Source: Arthrobotrys musiformis (Eukaryota > Ascomycota > Orbiliomycetes > Orbiliales > Orbiliaceae). Taken from it: DNA of 64,000 nucleotides. The first letter of the stretch is position 1. Every line of letters begins with the position of its first letter. The notes under the pieces are model-generated. The model was not told the origin of the DNA and searched no databases. It saw only the letters and a program-made list of their open reading frames with translations. Shown here in pieces: positions 23,778-34,702 of the stretch. Location: NCBI GenBank assembly GCA_036971715.1, contig JAVHJL010000003.1:4704839-4768838 (forward strand), in the 5' to 3' direction. The position numbers and the translations under genes were made by a program.

Positions 23778-25201
23778 CTAAATTGGGACGTCCGCATAGC
23801 CATAGCACGGGCCGATACCTCTCGACAAACCCGGTGTAAAAGTGCCCGTTCTGCCACTCACCCCCTCGCCAGGAACGATGCCTTTAGGACAAAGTGGGCT
23901 AATCCCTGTGCTAACGGAGGTAGTGCTGAAAATTATCTGACATCTCCAACTGGAAAGACTTGCAGCATATGCACTAAAAGGAGTTATCGGCGTTAAAATC
24001 AATTTACTAAAAATTTAGTGTTATTTTCAAACACTTACTAGAATTGGGCGCAATCGGGTACTGTATAGCACTGTTCACAACATTGACTGAACGTATCCTC
24101 ACCACCCAAGCTATTCTGGATGGGTGTGGTGGAAAATGGATAGGTATATTGTCTTCCGGGCTGAATGCCATTGTACAGCTTCCGCTTTTCGAGTATACCA
24201 GTACATTGTGGCCGGTACGCAACCGAAGCTGTAAAAGTGACAGTGGTAACGGCCGATACAGTTTGAATTGAAATAGATATCGCCGTGGTGGTTGATGTTG
24301 CCGGAACGTAAGATGTTTCTTTGAGAGTGGTAGTAGTTGATACCTTAATCGAGGAAACTTTAGCTTCTGTTCACTAGTAATTCAAGACCTCTGTGGCCAA
24401 CTTTATCTTACGGTGAGGGTAGCATTGATAGTATTAGTGATGGTTCTGATTACTACTGTACTAATAGTGCTCGGAACATAGGTCGTCTCTGTGACGCTTA
24501 TAGTTGGGGATGGGATATCAAGGCAAGAGCAGCCACTTGATATTGCGGGCGGCGCAAAGCCTGCGAGATAAGCAGGCACAGGTGCAGTAGTCTCGATTAC
24601 GCCAGGGATTCCTCGCTTCCTAACTGTACTACTCGTGTACCAAGTTGATGTGACGAATGTCACGGTGGAGGTGTACGTAGTAGTAGTAGAAATTGAAGTT
24701 GAAACAGAGGTGGAGGTCGTGACAGTTGTAGGTCTAGTGGCATCTGTAGTCGTGACCGTGAGGGCAAGTGTTCTACTCATGATAATATAGATTTCAAATG
24801 TTACTGTTTGATTCGAATAGTCACTTGCATTCCGAATATTGCGCCTTCAACGTTCGCGATTGCATGAAAGGTATGCATGAGGATACGTACTCTGTCAACA
24901 TTGTTTCGGTTGTTGATATGAATACATCAACTATAGTAGTATCAATTGTATAAGTTTGTGACGTTTCAGTCTGGGAGACCGTGGCCGTCCGAATGCCAAG
25001 GTAGCCGCTGCAGAAGGAATCGGCAGAGTTAATCGACAATAGTGAAGCAAGTCGAGAAATGCCACCAGCGTTACAATATTCTGGTACGGCTCGTTTATAG
25101 AAATTGAACCCGCTTCCTTCTGGCGAAGCAAACGAATGTTCTGCCCAACTAGCGAGGGTGAGGGCCAAAAGGCCTAGGAAATGGAAGTGGAAATGGATCA
25201 T
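23778..25201 (-). CDS. Ser/Thr-rich secreted surface protein with SSGCSC motif (paralogue A)
   Basis: Secreted protein of a fungal family with unknown function. Proposed exons: 25201-24891, 24772-24412, 24343-24039, 24006-23778; 401 residues in frame. The start at 25201 was chosen over an upstream in-frame ATG (25285) because it begins a signal peptide (MIHFHFHFLGLLALTLASWA). The mature N-terminus has EYCNAGGI and DSFCSGYLG, then long Thr/Ser/Val beta-prone repeats, a dibasic KR site, ISSGCSCLDIP, and a Cys-rich part (CCEQCYTVPDCAQF). The C-terminus ends CYGYADVPI. The last intron would be just 32 nt (24038-24007); without it the protein stops at CAQF. It shares its plan with the gene at 26715 on the opposite strand. 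Probably heavily O-glycosylated in the wall or medium. Confidence 0.7.
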
Positions 25202-26714
25202 AATTAACCGAATGGTTCGGTTTGGTTGTTGTCCTTGAAGATTGTATGCTGAGCAATGTGAAGGTTTATAAATATGAATTGACAAGAGTTTGATGCGCAG
25301 CCTAGACAGAAGTGCGAGAGCTAGCTAAGAGTATAATTATCTAAGTATATGTAACGGATATATCGATCGATCGATATATCAAGGCGGGTGGGTTGAGAGG
25401 TGTTCAATGCTAAAATAGAGCGGGACACTCAAACAATTATAATCCGAGTTATCCTCGCAGTCACCCATCGTTCCTAGAGGGCAGCTGTAGGGGTATCCAA
25501 AATGGGCGCACATGTGTCAACTTGAAAATTCGCCTACCTGGCCATTCTGGGTTTCGTGAGGAGGTAGGCTGAATCGAAGGCAGCGAGGTATCTAAGGCCG
25601 GTATCTATAAACCTGCAACACGATCTTTTGTTGGAAATTCCCAGGAGACATTTGACGGCCGAAATTACATCCCGAAGTTTGGAACACAGTGGCTGATTAG
25701 ATCCCACCGCACTGTACTGCGGACACCCGGCGACTTAATCAAAAAGGCCCAAACCGGTAGAATGTGCAGTAGCCAAGGCATAAGTGAGCGTCCCCGAACT
25801 AATGTAGTAGTGTGAATATATGGGGCTGTTGCATTCTACCAATGGAGTTAACTCTAAAGAGCGCGTATGTACATCGTTGTGCATGTGCCACCAGACCCGG
25901 ACGGGAGCCAGGGCTCTAATCGATCGAGTACAAGGCTAAGGAACGCGAGTACTTTAGTAGTACTAATATTGTGGAGCGGTGCACAGTCCCGTACCTGAAT
26001 CTCGAATGGCCGTCAATTTATCAATGGCAGGTACCGCATTCGAATTCCTTAGCACCGACCGTCGACCCCTGGAGTTCCACAAAGTTAGATTGCATCTTGA
26101 TACATTTGTGGATGGTGTATGTGCTTTTGGCGCGAGGCGATGAAAAGATTTGCAGAGGCTTCCTTGAACCAAATGTTCCAAAACAGACTATCGGTCATAT
26201 ATATAGTTTAGTTTTGAAATAACTCTTAGCTTGTTGAAATTCAGATAGGCCTGAAAGGTACCCTGAAGATGAGGATATGCGGGCACCCGAAATAGAATCA
26301 GTCTCGAACGCAGGTGAAGTGAGCCCGATAGTTCAGGTAGCTCGAGATTGACTTACGTCCATGGATTTACTCAGTGATCAAATTTGCAAAAGGTGATTGG
26401 AACTAGTAAGACTCTCTCGGGTTAGACAGCCTATCCAGCTATAAGGTGCTTCCACCGATTGCAATACTAGACTGAAATTGAACCAGCACCACTGGTGCCT
26501 GTCAGTAGAGCATCCGGTATCCCCCTGAGGGCTTGCACCCAGGGCGCAATATATAGCATGTATGCGACGGAGGTCCAGCATCCGCTCAAATTTTCTGATC
26601 TCCTAATAAACTAAAGGGATCCCTACACGTCACCCTATCACTGTTCGAAAATTAGACTCCTCAATATTCTTAGTTTTCTCATCAATTTGCAAAGCTTACT
26701 TTCCATCCCACGTC
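25202..26714. other. Shared upstream region of two divergent paralogues
   Basis: This 1.5-kb spacer separates two related Ser/Thr-rich secreted-protein genes transcribed away from each other, so it should hold both promoters. TATCGATCGATCGATATATC near 25361-25380 is a perfect palindrome. No gene was seen. Confidence 0.45.
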
Positions 26715-27692
26715 ATGCCTTCTGTTGCGAAGCTTCTCTTCACCTTGTGTTTATCCCTTCTATCAAATTATGCAGCCGCGAAGATGCCACCTCAGAGGAG
26801 GTCGGGTTGCAATGGGGACAATCTGCTCCGTAACCTGCGAAACAGAAAGTATAGCAGTTCAGCAAGCATTTTCTGCTCTGAATGGCTCCAAAGCGCGGCT
26901 ACCACCATTCCAGCGACCGCCACAATATTTGTGACTGTCACCAGTGCCCCGGAAGTAGAGACTATTATCCAAACGCGAACCACGTAGGTCTTCCTATTAT
27001 ATTAAACCATATAGTCCGCTTTAAATCATGAGTGTGCTAACAATTGCTATAACATGATAGCACAGTCACGGGCACTGATACAGTCTTAACTACTATCTTT
27101 CCTACGGCTATCAATACCCTTGTCAAGCGTGTCGAAATACCATATCCTCCTTGGCTCGCGAATACCTACCCGCCTGCCCGTGTTAGTAGCGCCTGTTCTT
27201 GCTTTGTAGTCCCGCCTACCGGGGGAGTGCTAACTCTCACGGCGGTCACCCAAACAAATACGAGAACCGTACGCTAAATCCCCAAATCTCCAAAAATCTA
27301 AACAAACCTATATATAGCATCTATGTTGATACACCGAAACTTTTCTATAGGAATCGCTGCTTTCCTTAACCGCCACTCAGACGTCACTCGTTACTCAAAC
27401 AGCCTCCGTCACGGCGACATCTGTAATCGAAGGGGGGCCGGTACCTTGCGGGGTTATTGGGTGCACTGACAGTGACGGATTTTATGACCAATTGGAGGGT
27501 TCAACTCTTGCAGGCTGTAGGAACTTCTGTCAGAATACTCCATCTTGCCAGTCTTTCCAATTCGGTTCTCCAAACTCCGACACAGTTTGCAATATCTTTG
27601 AAACGAATGTCGCCGATGCCTACGCGAATGGCTTTTCAAGTGATGCCAATTGTCAACAGTTCAGATTCTACGATTTAAGGTGCCTCGTTTGA
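26715..27692 (+). CDS. Ser/Thr-rich secreted surface protein with SSACSC motif and PAN-like tail (paralogue B)
   Basis: Three exons, 26715-26983, 27061-27268 and 27351-27692, give 272 residues with all frames kept. A signal peptide covers about 1-22 (LLFTLCLSLLSNYAAA). The N-terminal pattern GCNGDNLLRNL and SIFCSEWLQ mirrors paralogue A. Thr/Val-rich strands follow, then a dibasic KR site, VSSACSCFVVP, and more Thr repeats. The last 80 residues are Cys-rich (CGVIGCTD, GCRNFCQNTPSCQSFQFG, CNIFETNV, ANCQQFRFYDLRC), which looks like an apple/PAN-type module used for protein or carbohydrate contact. Expected to be extracellular and O-glycosylated. It is divergently arranged with paralogue A, 1.5 kb away, which suggests an old local duplication followed by different C-termini. 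Function unknown. Confidence 0.78.
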
Positions 27693-29332
27693 GACGGAGT
27701 CGTACGACTAGCCCTGATTGATATCTGAGTTAAAAGCTAGTTCGGCTATCCGCGAATTCTCGAAACAACCCGGGATCCCCCGATATCACGGTACGGAGCT
27801 GAATCCTACTGAGTCCGCTTTGTTTGGAGGACTTCTATATTAGCTAGAAATTCTGGTTTTAAATTAATTTCCTAACTCTATATGGAGTATTTCCTGTTTT
27901 TTTAACTAGCTCCCGACGACCGAATATCGAATGTTCTGTAATAGTTTGGTCATTGTATTCCCTCTTAACTAGCTCCGTATACAGCGATGGTCCGGCGCTA
28001 TTCTACAGGATGCTACGTAAAGATTCGATTGCTCTCCCAACTAGTGGCCTTAGTTATATAAGCGCGCTTCGACAATTCGCGCTACATGTTTTGAACCTTG
28101 CGTGCACGATATCGATGATTATATATGGCATTTGGATATAAAAGTCGTGATTAGCCGTCGGGTGCAGCAAGCCGAAATACCGGTCACGAATCCTCATATT
28201 CATAGCTACACCCTGACGGACTCCATAGGAGAGCCTATCCGGGAAGTTTAAATTAAGGCCACCTACTCACGATTTAGGAGTCTGAAGATGGAGTCACGAA
28301 TTCGCGGGCAGAAAAAAAACATTGGCGTTGCAGGCGTTGCATGTTGTATCTGCGCCTTTTAACTGATATTCAAAACGGTATTCTTGTATTTAATGCAAAG
28401 GGTTGATCATTCTAGCTGGGTTCAAATATGGCATCGACACGGTCGGCCTATGATGCCGTGCTATCAGCGATATGAATGAAGCAAAAGAAAGAAAAAGGGG
28501 CCCTAGGGGAGAACTCGATGAGGGATTACTAGACTCAAAGCTTGATATTGGGGACGTCACACTGCACTGTTAAACCCGAGGCCGGCCCCAGTCCATCAAT
28601 ATGCAATGCAGATGCATATCGGAATTCCGGAAACACACTAAAGACCGATCGACGAGAACCGATTTGGCGGGCACTTATAATTCCAACTTTGGTTCTAAAA
28701 CGTGCACGATGGCTGGGAGTCCCTGGTTGCCGTTGCACGCCGTATAATTGGAAGGACTTGGCCCGTATATCGCAGCGCTACGTATGCAATGCCTAGGCTG
28801 ATTGCGCGCATCGACGCGACGGACCCGAAAAGAACGATTACTAAAAAGTAATAATAAAACGCCAGGTCGACTGAGCGGCGAATTTGAGCTTGGACGAGAG
28901 TCGAAATCCTCAACTCGGTGTACCATCTTGGTATACGGTAGATGTATATTGCATTGCATTGCCTACGTTGCTGCGGTTAGCTGGCGTTGTGGGAGCCACA
29001 GGATCAAAAGTTGGTACCCGTGAACTCAAGTCAATGTTCAAAACCAGTCTTCGGCCTAAAATGTTTGAAACGTACTAGCCTTCCCCGCACCATGGACCTC
29101 GTTAGGCCTGACGATGACGGCACCCCCGCGACACTTCAGTGTGATACCAGATACTTCTTAAATGCACGCCAAGGCGTTTCCTCTTCATCGACTATTTTCT
29201 CTTCTACCACATATCACAAGCGGCCCCGTGCGTCTTTACGTTCAGTGTGTTGGCTTCGAATTTGATATGTCAACCCCATGTTCGCTGAGATATCCAAGAC
29301 TTTAACACCACTAACCACAACAAGCCAACTCC
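27693..29332. other. Intergenic, no gene seen
   Basis: Several frames of 60-95 codons overlap on both strands with no signal peptide, motif or splice logic. An in-frame stop just before 29333 closes the next gene on this side. Confidence 0.45.
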
Positions 29333-30052
29333 ATGTCGACGGCTCCCCTGCTACCTGTGAGCTCTAGAAGCACTGTCGGAGAGGATTACGTACCGAAGTC
29401 CGGGGTCGTGAGCCTTTTGTTCGATTATACACTCGACTTCGGACGAGAACGCACACTCACTATCTCTAGACTTAGAGAGCCATCTGAAATTCCAAGACCT
29501 GCGGATTATATGGAACTATTACCAGTCGCTTACTACCTTTCGGTTGATCCAAGATTCAGGTCGGTTTTGTTGACACCGACCCATGATACGATTGCAGCGA
29601 TATCCTTCATCTCCTTCCAAAAACCCACAATTGAATATCAGGAATTTTCGGATATCCTCTCCTCCGAAAATGTTAGCTTTGAAACAAAGGTCAAGTTCTC
29701 GGGGAAATCGAAAGGCAACAAAACACGGTTTTCTGGTGACCGCGGCGCCACTATAACTTGGGAACGTCGAATAAACGAGGATGTATTTGATCTATGGGTC
29801 TCCGAGGGCCTAGTGGAGCCATTGTCACCAGCCCCACGATCGCAAACTCGGAGAGTAGGGAGCATGAAACGCACTTCGAATCTTGATTCAAAGAGGATCA
29901 TAATCGAGGCGAATACGAAATATATCGGAGAAGTGGCAATGCTGGCATCTGCTCTTACTGTTCTGAAGAAAGACGCTTTGGAAGAAAAACGCCGGAAAAA
30001 ACTTCCCAAAACAAGACGTCTTTCTCTTCCATTCGTTTCGGCAACTACTTAA
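29333..30052 (+). CDS. Hypothetical protein, 239 residues, basic C-terminus
   Basis: A single open frame; the ATG at 29333 is preceded in frame by a TAA a few codons upstream, which supports this start. No family is recognised. The product has no signal peptide and no membrane segment. It begins with a Ser-rich leader, followed by mixed alpha/beta sequence (VVSLLFDYTLDFGRERTL, ISFISFQKPTIEY), a segment TITWERRINEDVFDLWVSEG, an Arg/Ser-rich linker, and a last helix with KKDALEEKRRKKLPKTRR that could be a nuclear signal or a coiled coil. Composition is typical of coding sequence. It may be a lineage-specific gene, common near telomeres. It could be cytosolic or nuclear. Confidence 0.6.
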   Translation: MSTAPLLPVSSRSTVGEDYVPKSGVVSLLFDYTLDFGRERTLTISRLREPSEIPRPADYMELLPVAYYLSVDPRFRSVLLTPTHDTIAAISFISFQKPTIEYQEFSDILSSENVSFETKVKFSGKSKGNKTRFSGDRGATITWERRINEDVFDLWVSEGLVEPLSPAPRSQTRRVGSMKRTSNLDSKRIIIEANTKYIGEVAMLASALTVLKKDALEEKRRKKLPKTRRLSLPFVSATT

Positions 30053-31620
30053 GTACATAATAAAACACTAATTAGCCTTCGATCAACCGGATCAGTCTAG
30101 CCGGGGCCTAAAGAGATATTCTAGGGATGCGGGATATTTTTTTTTTAATTTGAAGATTTTAAAACTCTCATCCACGAGGAGCTGAGGGTTAAATAAGCAC
30201 AAGAGCATGGGCTCAGTTCTTCCAGCTCCAGCTAGCACATATATAATTACTATGTAGCTCTCTGTACATACATTTGAATGTCGCAAGTCCAATTTGATAG
30301 CTGGAAGCTCGGGCCACCCCTTATTAGTCTCGAATATTTAATTTCGAAAGGGCTTATAGCGCGCTCTAGCCTTCGGCAGAGGGTTGAATCCGGATTGATA
30401 CAACCTCTCTCAAGCTTCCCTTTCACAAACTTTCCATTACTGCCCCACGTCTCATATATATTTCTGTCGAGGGTCGTATACTAAAATAAATATATAATAA
30501 CCAAGAGAATTGTATATATTGGGAGTCTACAAGATTGCTTGTCCATGCCAGAGTAAAAAGAGAAACGCAGAGTATTCGCGTTTTACTTGGTGGAGTGATG
30601 CGGAAACGGTCTTCCTATCCTCGAGAAAGACTGATGCTAGGAATTTAGGGACCCTTGTTCATCCCAACTGTTGAAGCTCTGGGCAGACGCACTTACCCGT
30701 TTCAGATTTACAACGGCCTACGGACCGGCTGACCGCCTAAATGACAAAATCCAAGGATCCCTTGTAGAAACCAAGAAACAAATGTCTAAACATCGGACCA
30801 TTGATCTTGTCGATATGCTAGACCGTGGGCATCTTATATACGCGTGTTTCTTGGTATATCTTAGCGACTAGACTTTACACACACCTAGGAATACCTTCGA
30901 ACCTGCCGACGGGTTGAGCTGGTTTGGCTTCCGACATCAACGATGCTAGCGTCAACCTACTCAGTCGACACCTTGTCAATGTTGCATACTTATATACGAG
31001 TCTCCAGCTACTCGGTACCTAAGTAGACGGGTAGGCTATAAGTCGATACCTAGCTAGATACTAAATACAGAACAACCGGCCATATTCGTGGTTCCATTTG
31101 CTATGTATGAAACAATCCTGATCCGCACCGCATATCAGAGCTCATAGCAGGCCTAAAAATCCGGAGTCGTGCGAAGTTATATTTAATCATGGGTCGAAAA
31201 ATTTAAAAAACCGGATAAACCTCAAACGTCTTGAAATTAATTTACTCCGAAACTGACATCATGGGGCCATGATGGAGGTGCTAACGCTGGTATAGACGAA
31301 CGAATACGCAGAAAAATCTGATAGTTGGAAGGTACCCCAGTAAATAGCCATAGTCCCCGGCTGATATCACACCTCTCAGGGATTTTTATAAATCGACTCC
31401 CTTTGCATTACATTGTATTTTTATAAAAGGTTCATAGCTGAACGTCGGTCAGATTCAAATACCCTCTGTTCCTGCAACAAAGCACAACACATCGCTGCTC
31501 TAACGAACCCGGGGCTCAAACATAATTATATAAGATTTCTCACTCCGACACCTGTTAAGTTTTTCTTTCTTTGATCGCTGTAATACTACAAGCTAGTATA
31601 AATTTCCCTTCTTTGTAAAT
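30053..31620. other. Intergenic; possible faint gene relic
   Basis: No intact gene. A frame ending near 30871 contains TAYGPADRL, loosely like the AYGPTE core of adenylation domains, but nothing around it supports this. TATAAATTT near 31597 lies 15-25 nt before the GH45 ATG, and CTTTGCATTACATTG and TTTATAAAAGG near 31405-31430 may be its promoter elements. Confidence 0.35.
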
Positions 31621-32833
31621 ATGAAGTCTACTTTGATCGTCGCTGCTGCTTTGGCCGGCGCCGCTTCGGCTCAGCAAAGCGTCTGGGGGCAGTGTGGGGG
31701 TGTTAACTGGACTGGTCCTACGAGCTGTCAGAGTGGTAGCACATGCAGGTATGGAACCTTATGGCGATGGTGGAAATTTTAGTCCATTTACTTACCTACA
31801 TGCTAACCGATTGTTCGAAGCTTTCTCAACGACTATTACTCTCAGTGTGTCCCTGGTGGAAACGGTAACCCTCAAACAACGACCGCACAAACAACTACAC
31901 GTGCGACTACTACCACCTCTACGACAACTCGCACAACCACTTCCCAGGGTAACCAGCAGACCGGAGGAAGTGGTGCTCAACCTATATCAGGTGGTGCCTC
32001 TGGATCCGGAAAGACCACGAGATACTGGTAAGCTATTAATGATATTATCGAGTTTATCGCTGTGCCGATTGGGTGTAGTCCTAATATAGTCTCAAATTTT
32101 GGTTCGTCCTAGGGATTGCTGCAAAGCTTCTTGTGCTTGGCCAAACAAAGGACCTGTTATCCCCAACGTCTGCGACGCCAGTGGTAACAGAATCACCAAT
32201 GACCCAATTAACGCCAAATCAGCCTGTGATGGTGGAAATGCTTTCATGTGCATCAACCAACAACCACAGGTCATCAACGATAACCTTGCTTACGGCTTCG
32301 CTGCTGTTAGCATTGCCGGCCGTACCGAGCAATCGTGGTGCTGCTCTTGCTATGAGCTCACCTTGACCTCTGGGTATGCCTCTCCAAAGAGAACAACTCC
32401 AACAAATTGTATATGCATGCTAATCGGATCCTAAAAAATAGCCCTGCAACTGGCAAAAAGTTTATTGTCCAAGCTACCAACACTGGGGGTGACCTTGGCC
32501 AGAACCACTTCGATTTGGCCTTCCCAGGTAGTGGTTTCGGTATCTTCGATGCCTGTACACGTCAATTCCCGGGTACACCGGCCTCCAAGTAAGTCGTCCC
32601 TCCCAGGGAACACTATCGCAGTGCCACGAACCAGTGCTAATCACAATTCTAGCTGGGGTGAACGATACGGAGGTGTCTCCTCACGCAGCCAGTGCAGCGG
32701 CCTTCCATCCGCTCTTCAAGCCGGCTGTTTCTTCCGCTTCGACTGGTTCGCTGGCTCTGATAACCCGTCTGTTAACTTCGTTGAAGTCAAGTGCCCCGCC
32801 GAGATCTCCAACATTTCGGGCTGCTCCCGTTAG
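31621..32833 (+). CDS. GH45 endoglucanase with N-terminal CBM1
   Basis: Secreted endo-1,4-beta-glucanase. Exons 31621-31748, 31821-32027, 32113-32373, 32442-32588 and 32653-32833 give 307 residues, all in frame. The signal peptide ends at Ala17. A CBM1 occupies about 19-54 (WGQCGGVNWTGPTSC, DYYSQCV), split by the first intron. A Thr/Gly-rich linker follows to about 110. The GH45 domain opens with RYWDCCKASCAW; Asp113 is the catalytic base and Asp223 in NHFDLAFPG the acid. WCCSCYELT and FRFDWFAGSDNP are further GH45 marks. All catalytic and disulfide positions look intact. It should bind crystalline cellulose and cut internal bonds. A TATA-like TATAAATT lies just upstream. Regulation by cellulose induction is likely from the family but not shown here. 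Confidence 0.95.
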
Positions 32834-33109
32834 TCTATATAGGCTATAACATGTATGCATACATCTCGATGACTCAGAAGACATAAGCTAGGCTAGCAGC
32901 CTCGGGGAGATATGCTCTCGAGGCCGTGATGGTCATTGATCGAGTTTGTTTAGGAATTGAGGTCTCGAGACTAACAACGTCAGGTTCATTTATCTATGTA
33001 CATATATATAACCGTAAGAAAACATATTGCATGTTGATTTATATCATCCTCGGAAAAAGCAGAAAAAAACTCAAAGAGGGTATCATTAGCTCTGGTGCGT
33101 TAGAACAGG

Positions 33110-34702
33110 TTATTTTTTAATAATAATCATTTCATTTTCGTCCAAATCAGGAGGTGATGACCGCCTATAACCAGAGAAAAAACGGGCTTTGATAGGCTGC
33201 GCGAGAGAAGATCCCTGTCTCTGGGATTCGAGCTGATGATCTAACACCGAAGCTCGTTCTTCTACAACTTGAAAGCTCCGTTCCACAGTAATATCCGGGT
33301 AAGAGTCTGGCCCTTTGCTATCCAGAGGCGTGGGGTTGTCTAATTGTTCGTCCGAATCTGCTCTCGTGTCAGATATCTCCACATAGCTACGCACAGTACC
33401 ACCCTGCACTGTTGCCGTTGCCGCAGCGGAATAACTGATGTATTTCGCGTGTCCTTTGTATATCTTCCCATCAAACTTGATAACTCCATGTTTGTTCTTA
33501 ATTCTCTGCGTGCTCCCTTGTTCGCTCCTCCGAGCGTGGAAACATCCACAAAAGTTTACGATGGAACGGTTGAGAGCCGGTAGGCAAGCGATTGTTACTG
33601 CAAGACTACTCTCCATTATACTCCAGAATCCGACGGCCGTTGCGTTCCTTGTCAAGTCGAATGAATTGACCATAATGCTGTAAAATAAAAACATCCGGAC
33701 TGACGTGAATATAATGGTGATAACTCCTAAGGCAAGAATGAAATAAAGGTTGTATTTCTTTGCTCTTGTCATCGGAAGCCTATAGATAACGAGGATCGGC
33801 GGGAATATGGTAAGGAGATCGAGCGCGATGTGTCCGGCACACAAGCCTGCATAGATATCCACAGATGTAGAACCCACACAGGTTCCGTCCAGCCTAGATC
33901 GTAGGTCAAACGCAGCCGAAACAGGTCGGCATTCAAAAATGAGGATAACAAGGTTGGCGAAGAGAAAAGCATAAGAACAAAAGAGAACTGCTTGTAGAAA
34001 TCTCCGTTTCAGTTGAGACTGCGCGGGAGCGAGCCGCAGGAGAAGATGTAGGATTGAGCATCGAGTAAGGTGAAGAGCCAGGGTCCAAAAGACGGTATGA
34101 AGGTATTGTACCTTAGCGAATAATTTTGTTGTTAGATACCCAAGAGATTCAATGTCGCGAAAGCGAAGGGTATTATGATCTTACAATGAGGTAGTTATGT
34201 ATATCCTTGGTCGAAAGATCATATAGGTGGTAACCAAGGCCGGTATCCGAAAGACCTACTTGGGTAAACAACATTTAGCGTAAAAGCCTGGCTTTCCGAG
34301 AATCAGTATACCCACCGACAATATTAACGCAGTTGAACACACAGTAACACAGCTAATGATAATCCGCAAACAGATATGTTAGGCCCCCGTTTTGATTTTC
34401 ACACTATGCGAGGCAGTAAATTTCAGGTATTTTCTGTCACATACGAATGCTGGTAACATCACCCAATCGTCCATCCCAAAGCTCGATTTGGCTCGTACCC
34501 AAAATCGTAAACATGCCACGACGGTCGTCAAAGAACAAACTATTGAGCCGGTAACCAAACAATACAATGAATTCCTCCTTGGGATGTAGTCTGGGTCCAC
34601 CTCCAAAGGAAATTGGAAATCCGGTGGCAAGTTTCTGAACAGTGGGAACAGCGAAGTGAGGTACTCCCTATCAATGGGAGTCTGAGGATGGAGTGGACTC
34701 AT
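33110..34702 (-). CDS. PTH11/rhodopsin-like seven-helix membrane protein 1
   Basis: Fungal integral membrane protein of the rhodopsin-like (PTH11-related) family, thought to act as a receptor. Exons on the minus strand: 34702-34445, 34352-34316, 34258-34185, 34111-33110; 456 residues, every junction in frame. The N-terminal half has a first helix (LYCLVTGSIVCSLTTVVACL) followed by GMDDWVML, a family signature after helix 2. GLGYHLYDLS, FWTLALHLTRCSILHLLLRL, AFLFANLVILIFECRPVSAAF and IYAGLCAGHIALDLLTIFPP are the other membrane segments, with CxxP-type ECRPV and the typical Cys before helix 6. The last 150 residues are a hydrophilic cytoplasmic tail ending DENEMIIIKK. It does not carry a CFEM domain. 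One of three such genes in the window. Confidence 0.85.

Noticed and set aside
30671..30871. Possible remnant of an adenylation domain (TAYGPADRL)
   Set aside because: Only one loose motif, with no other core motifs nearby in any frame; too weak to call a pseudogene.
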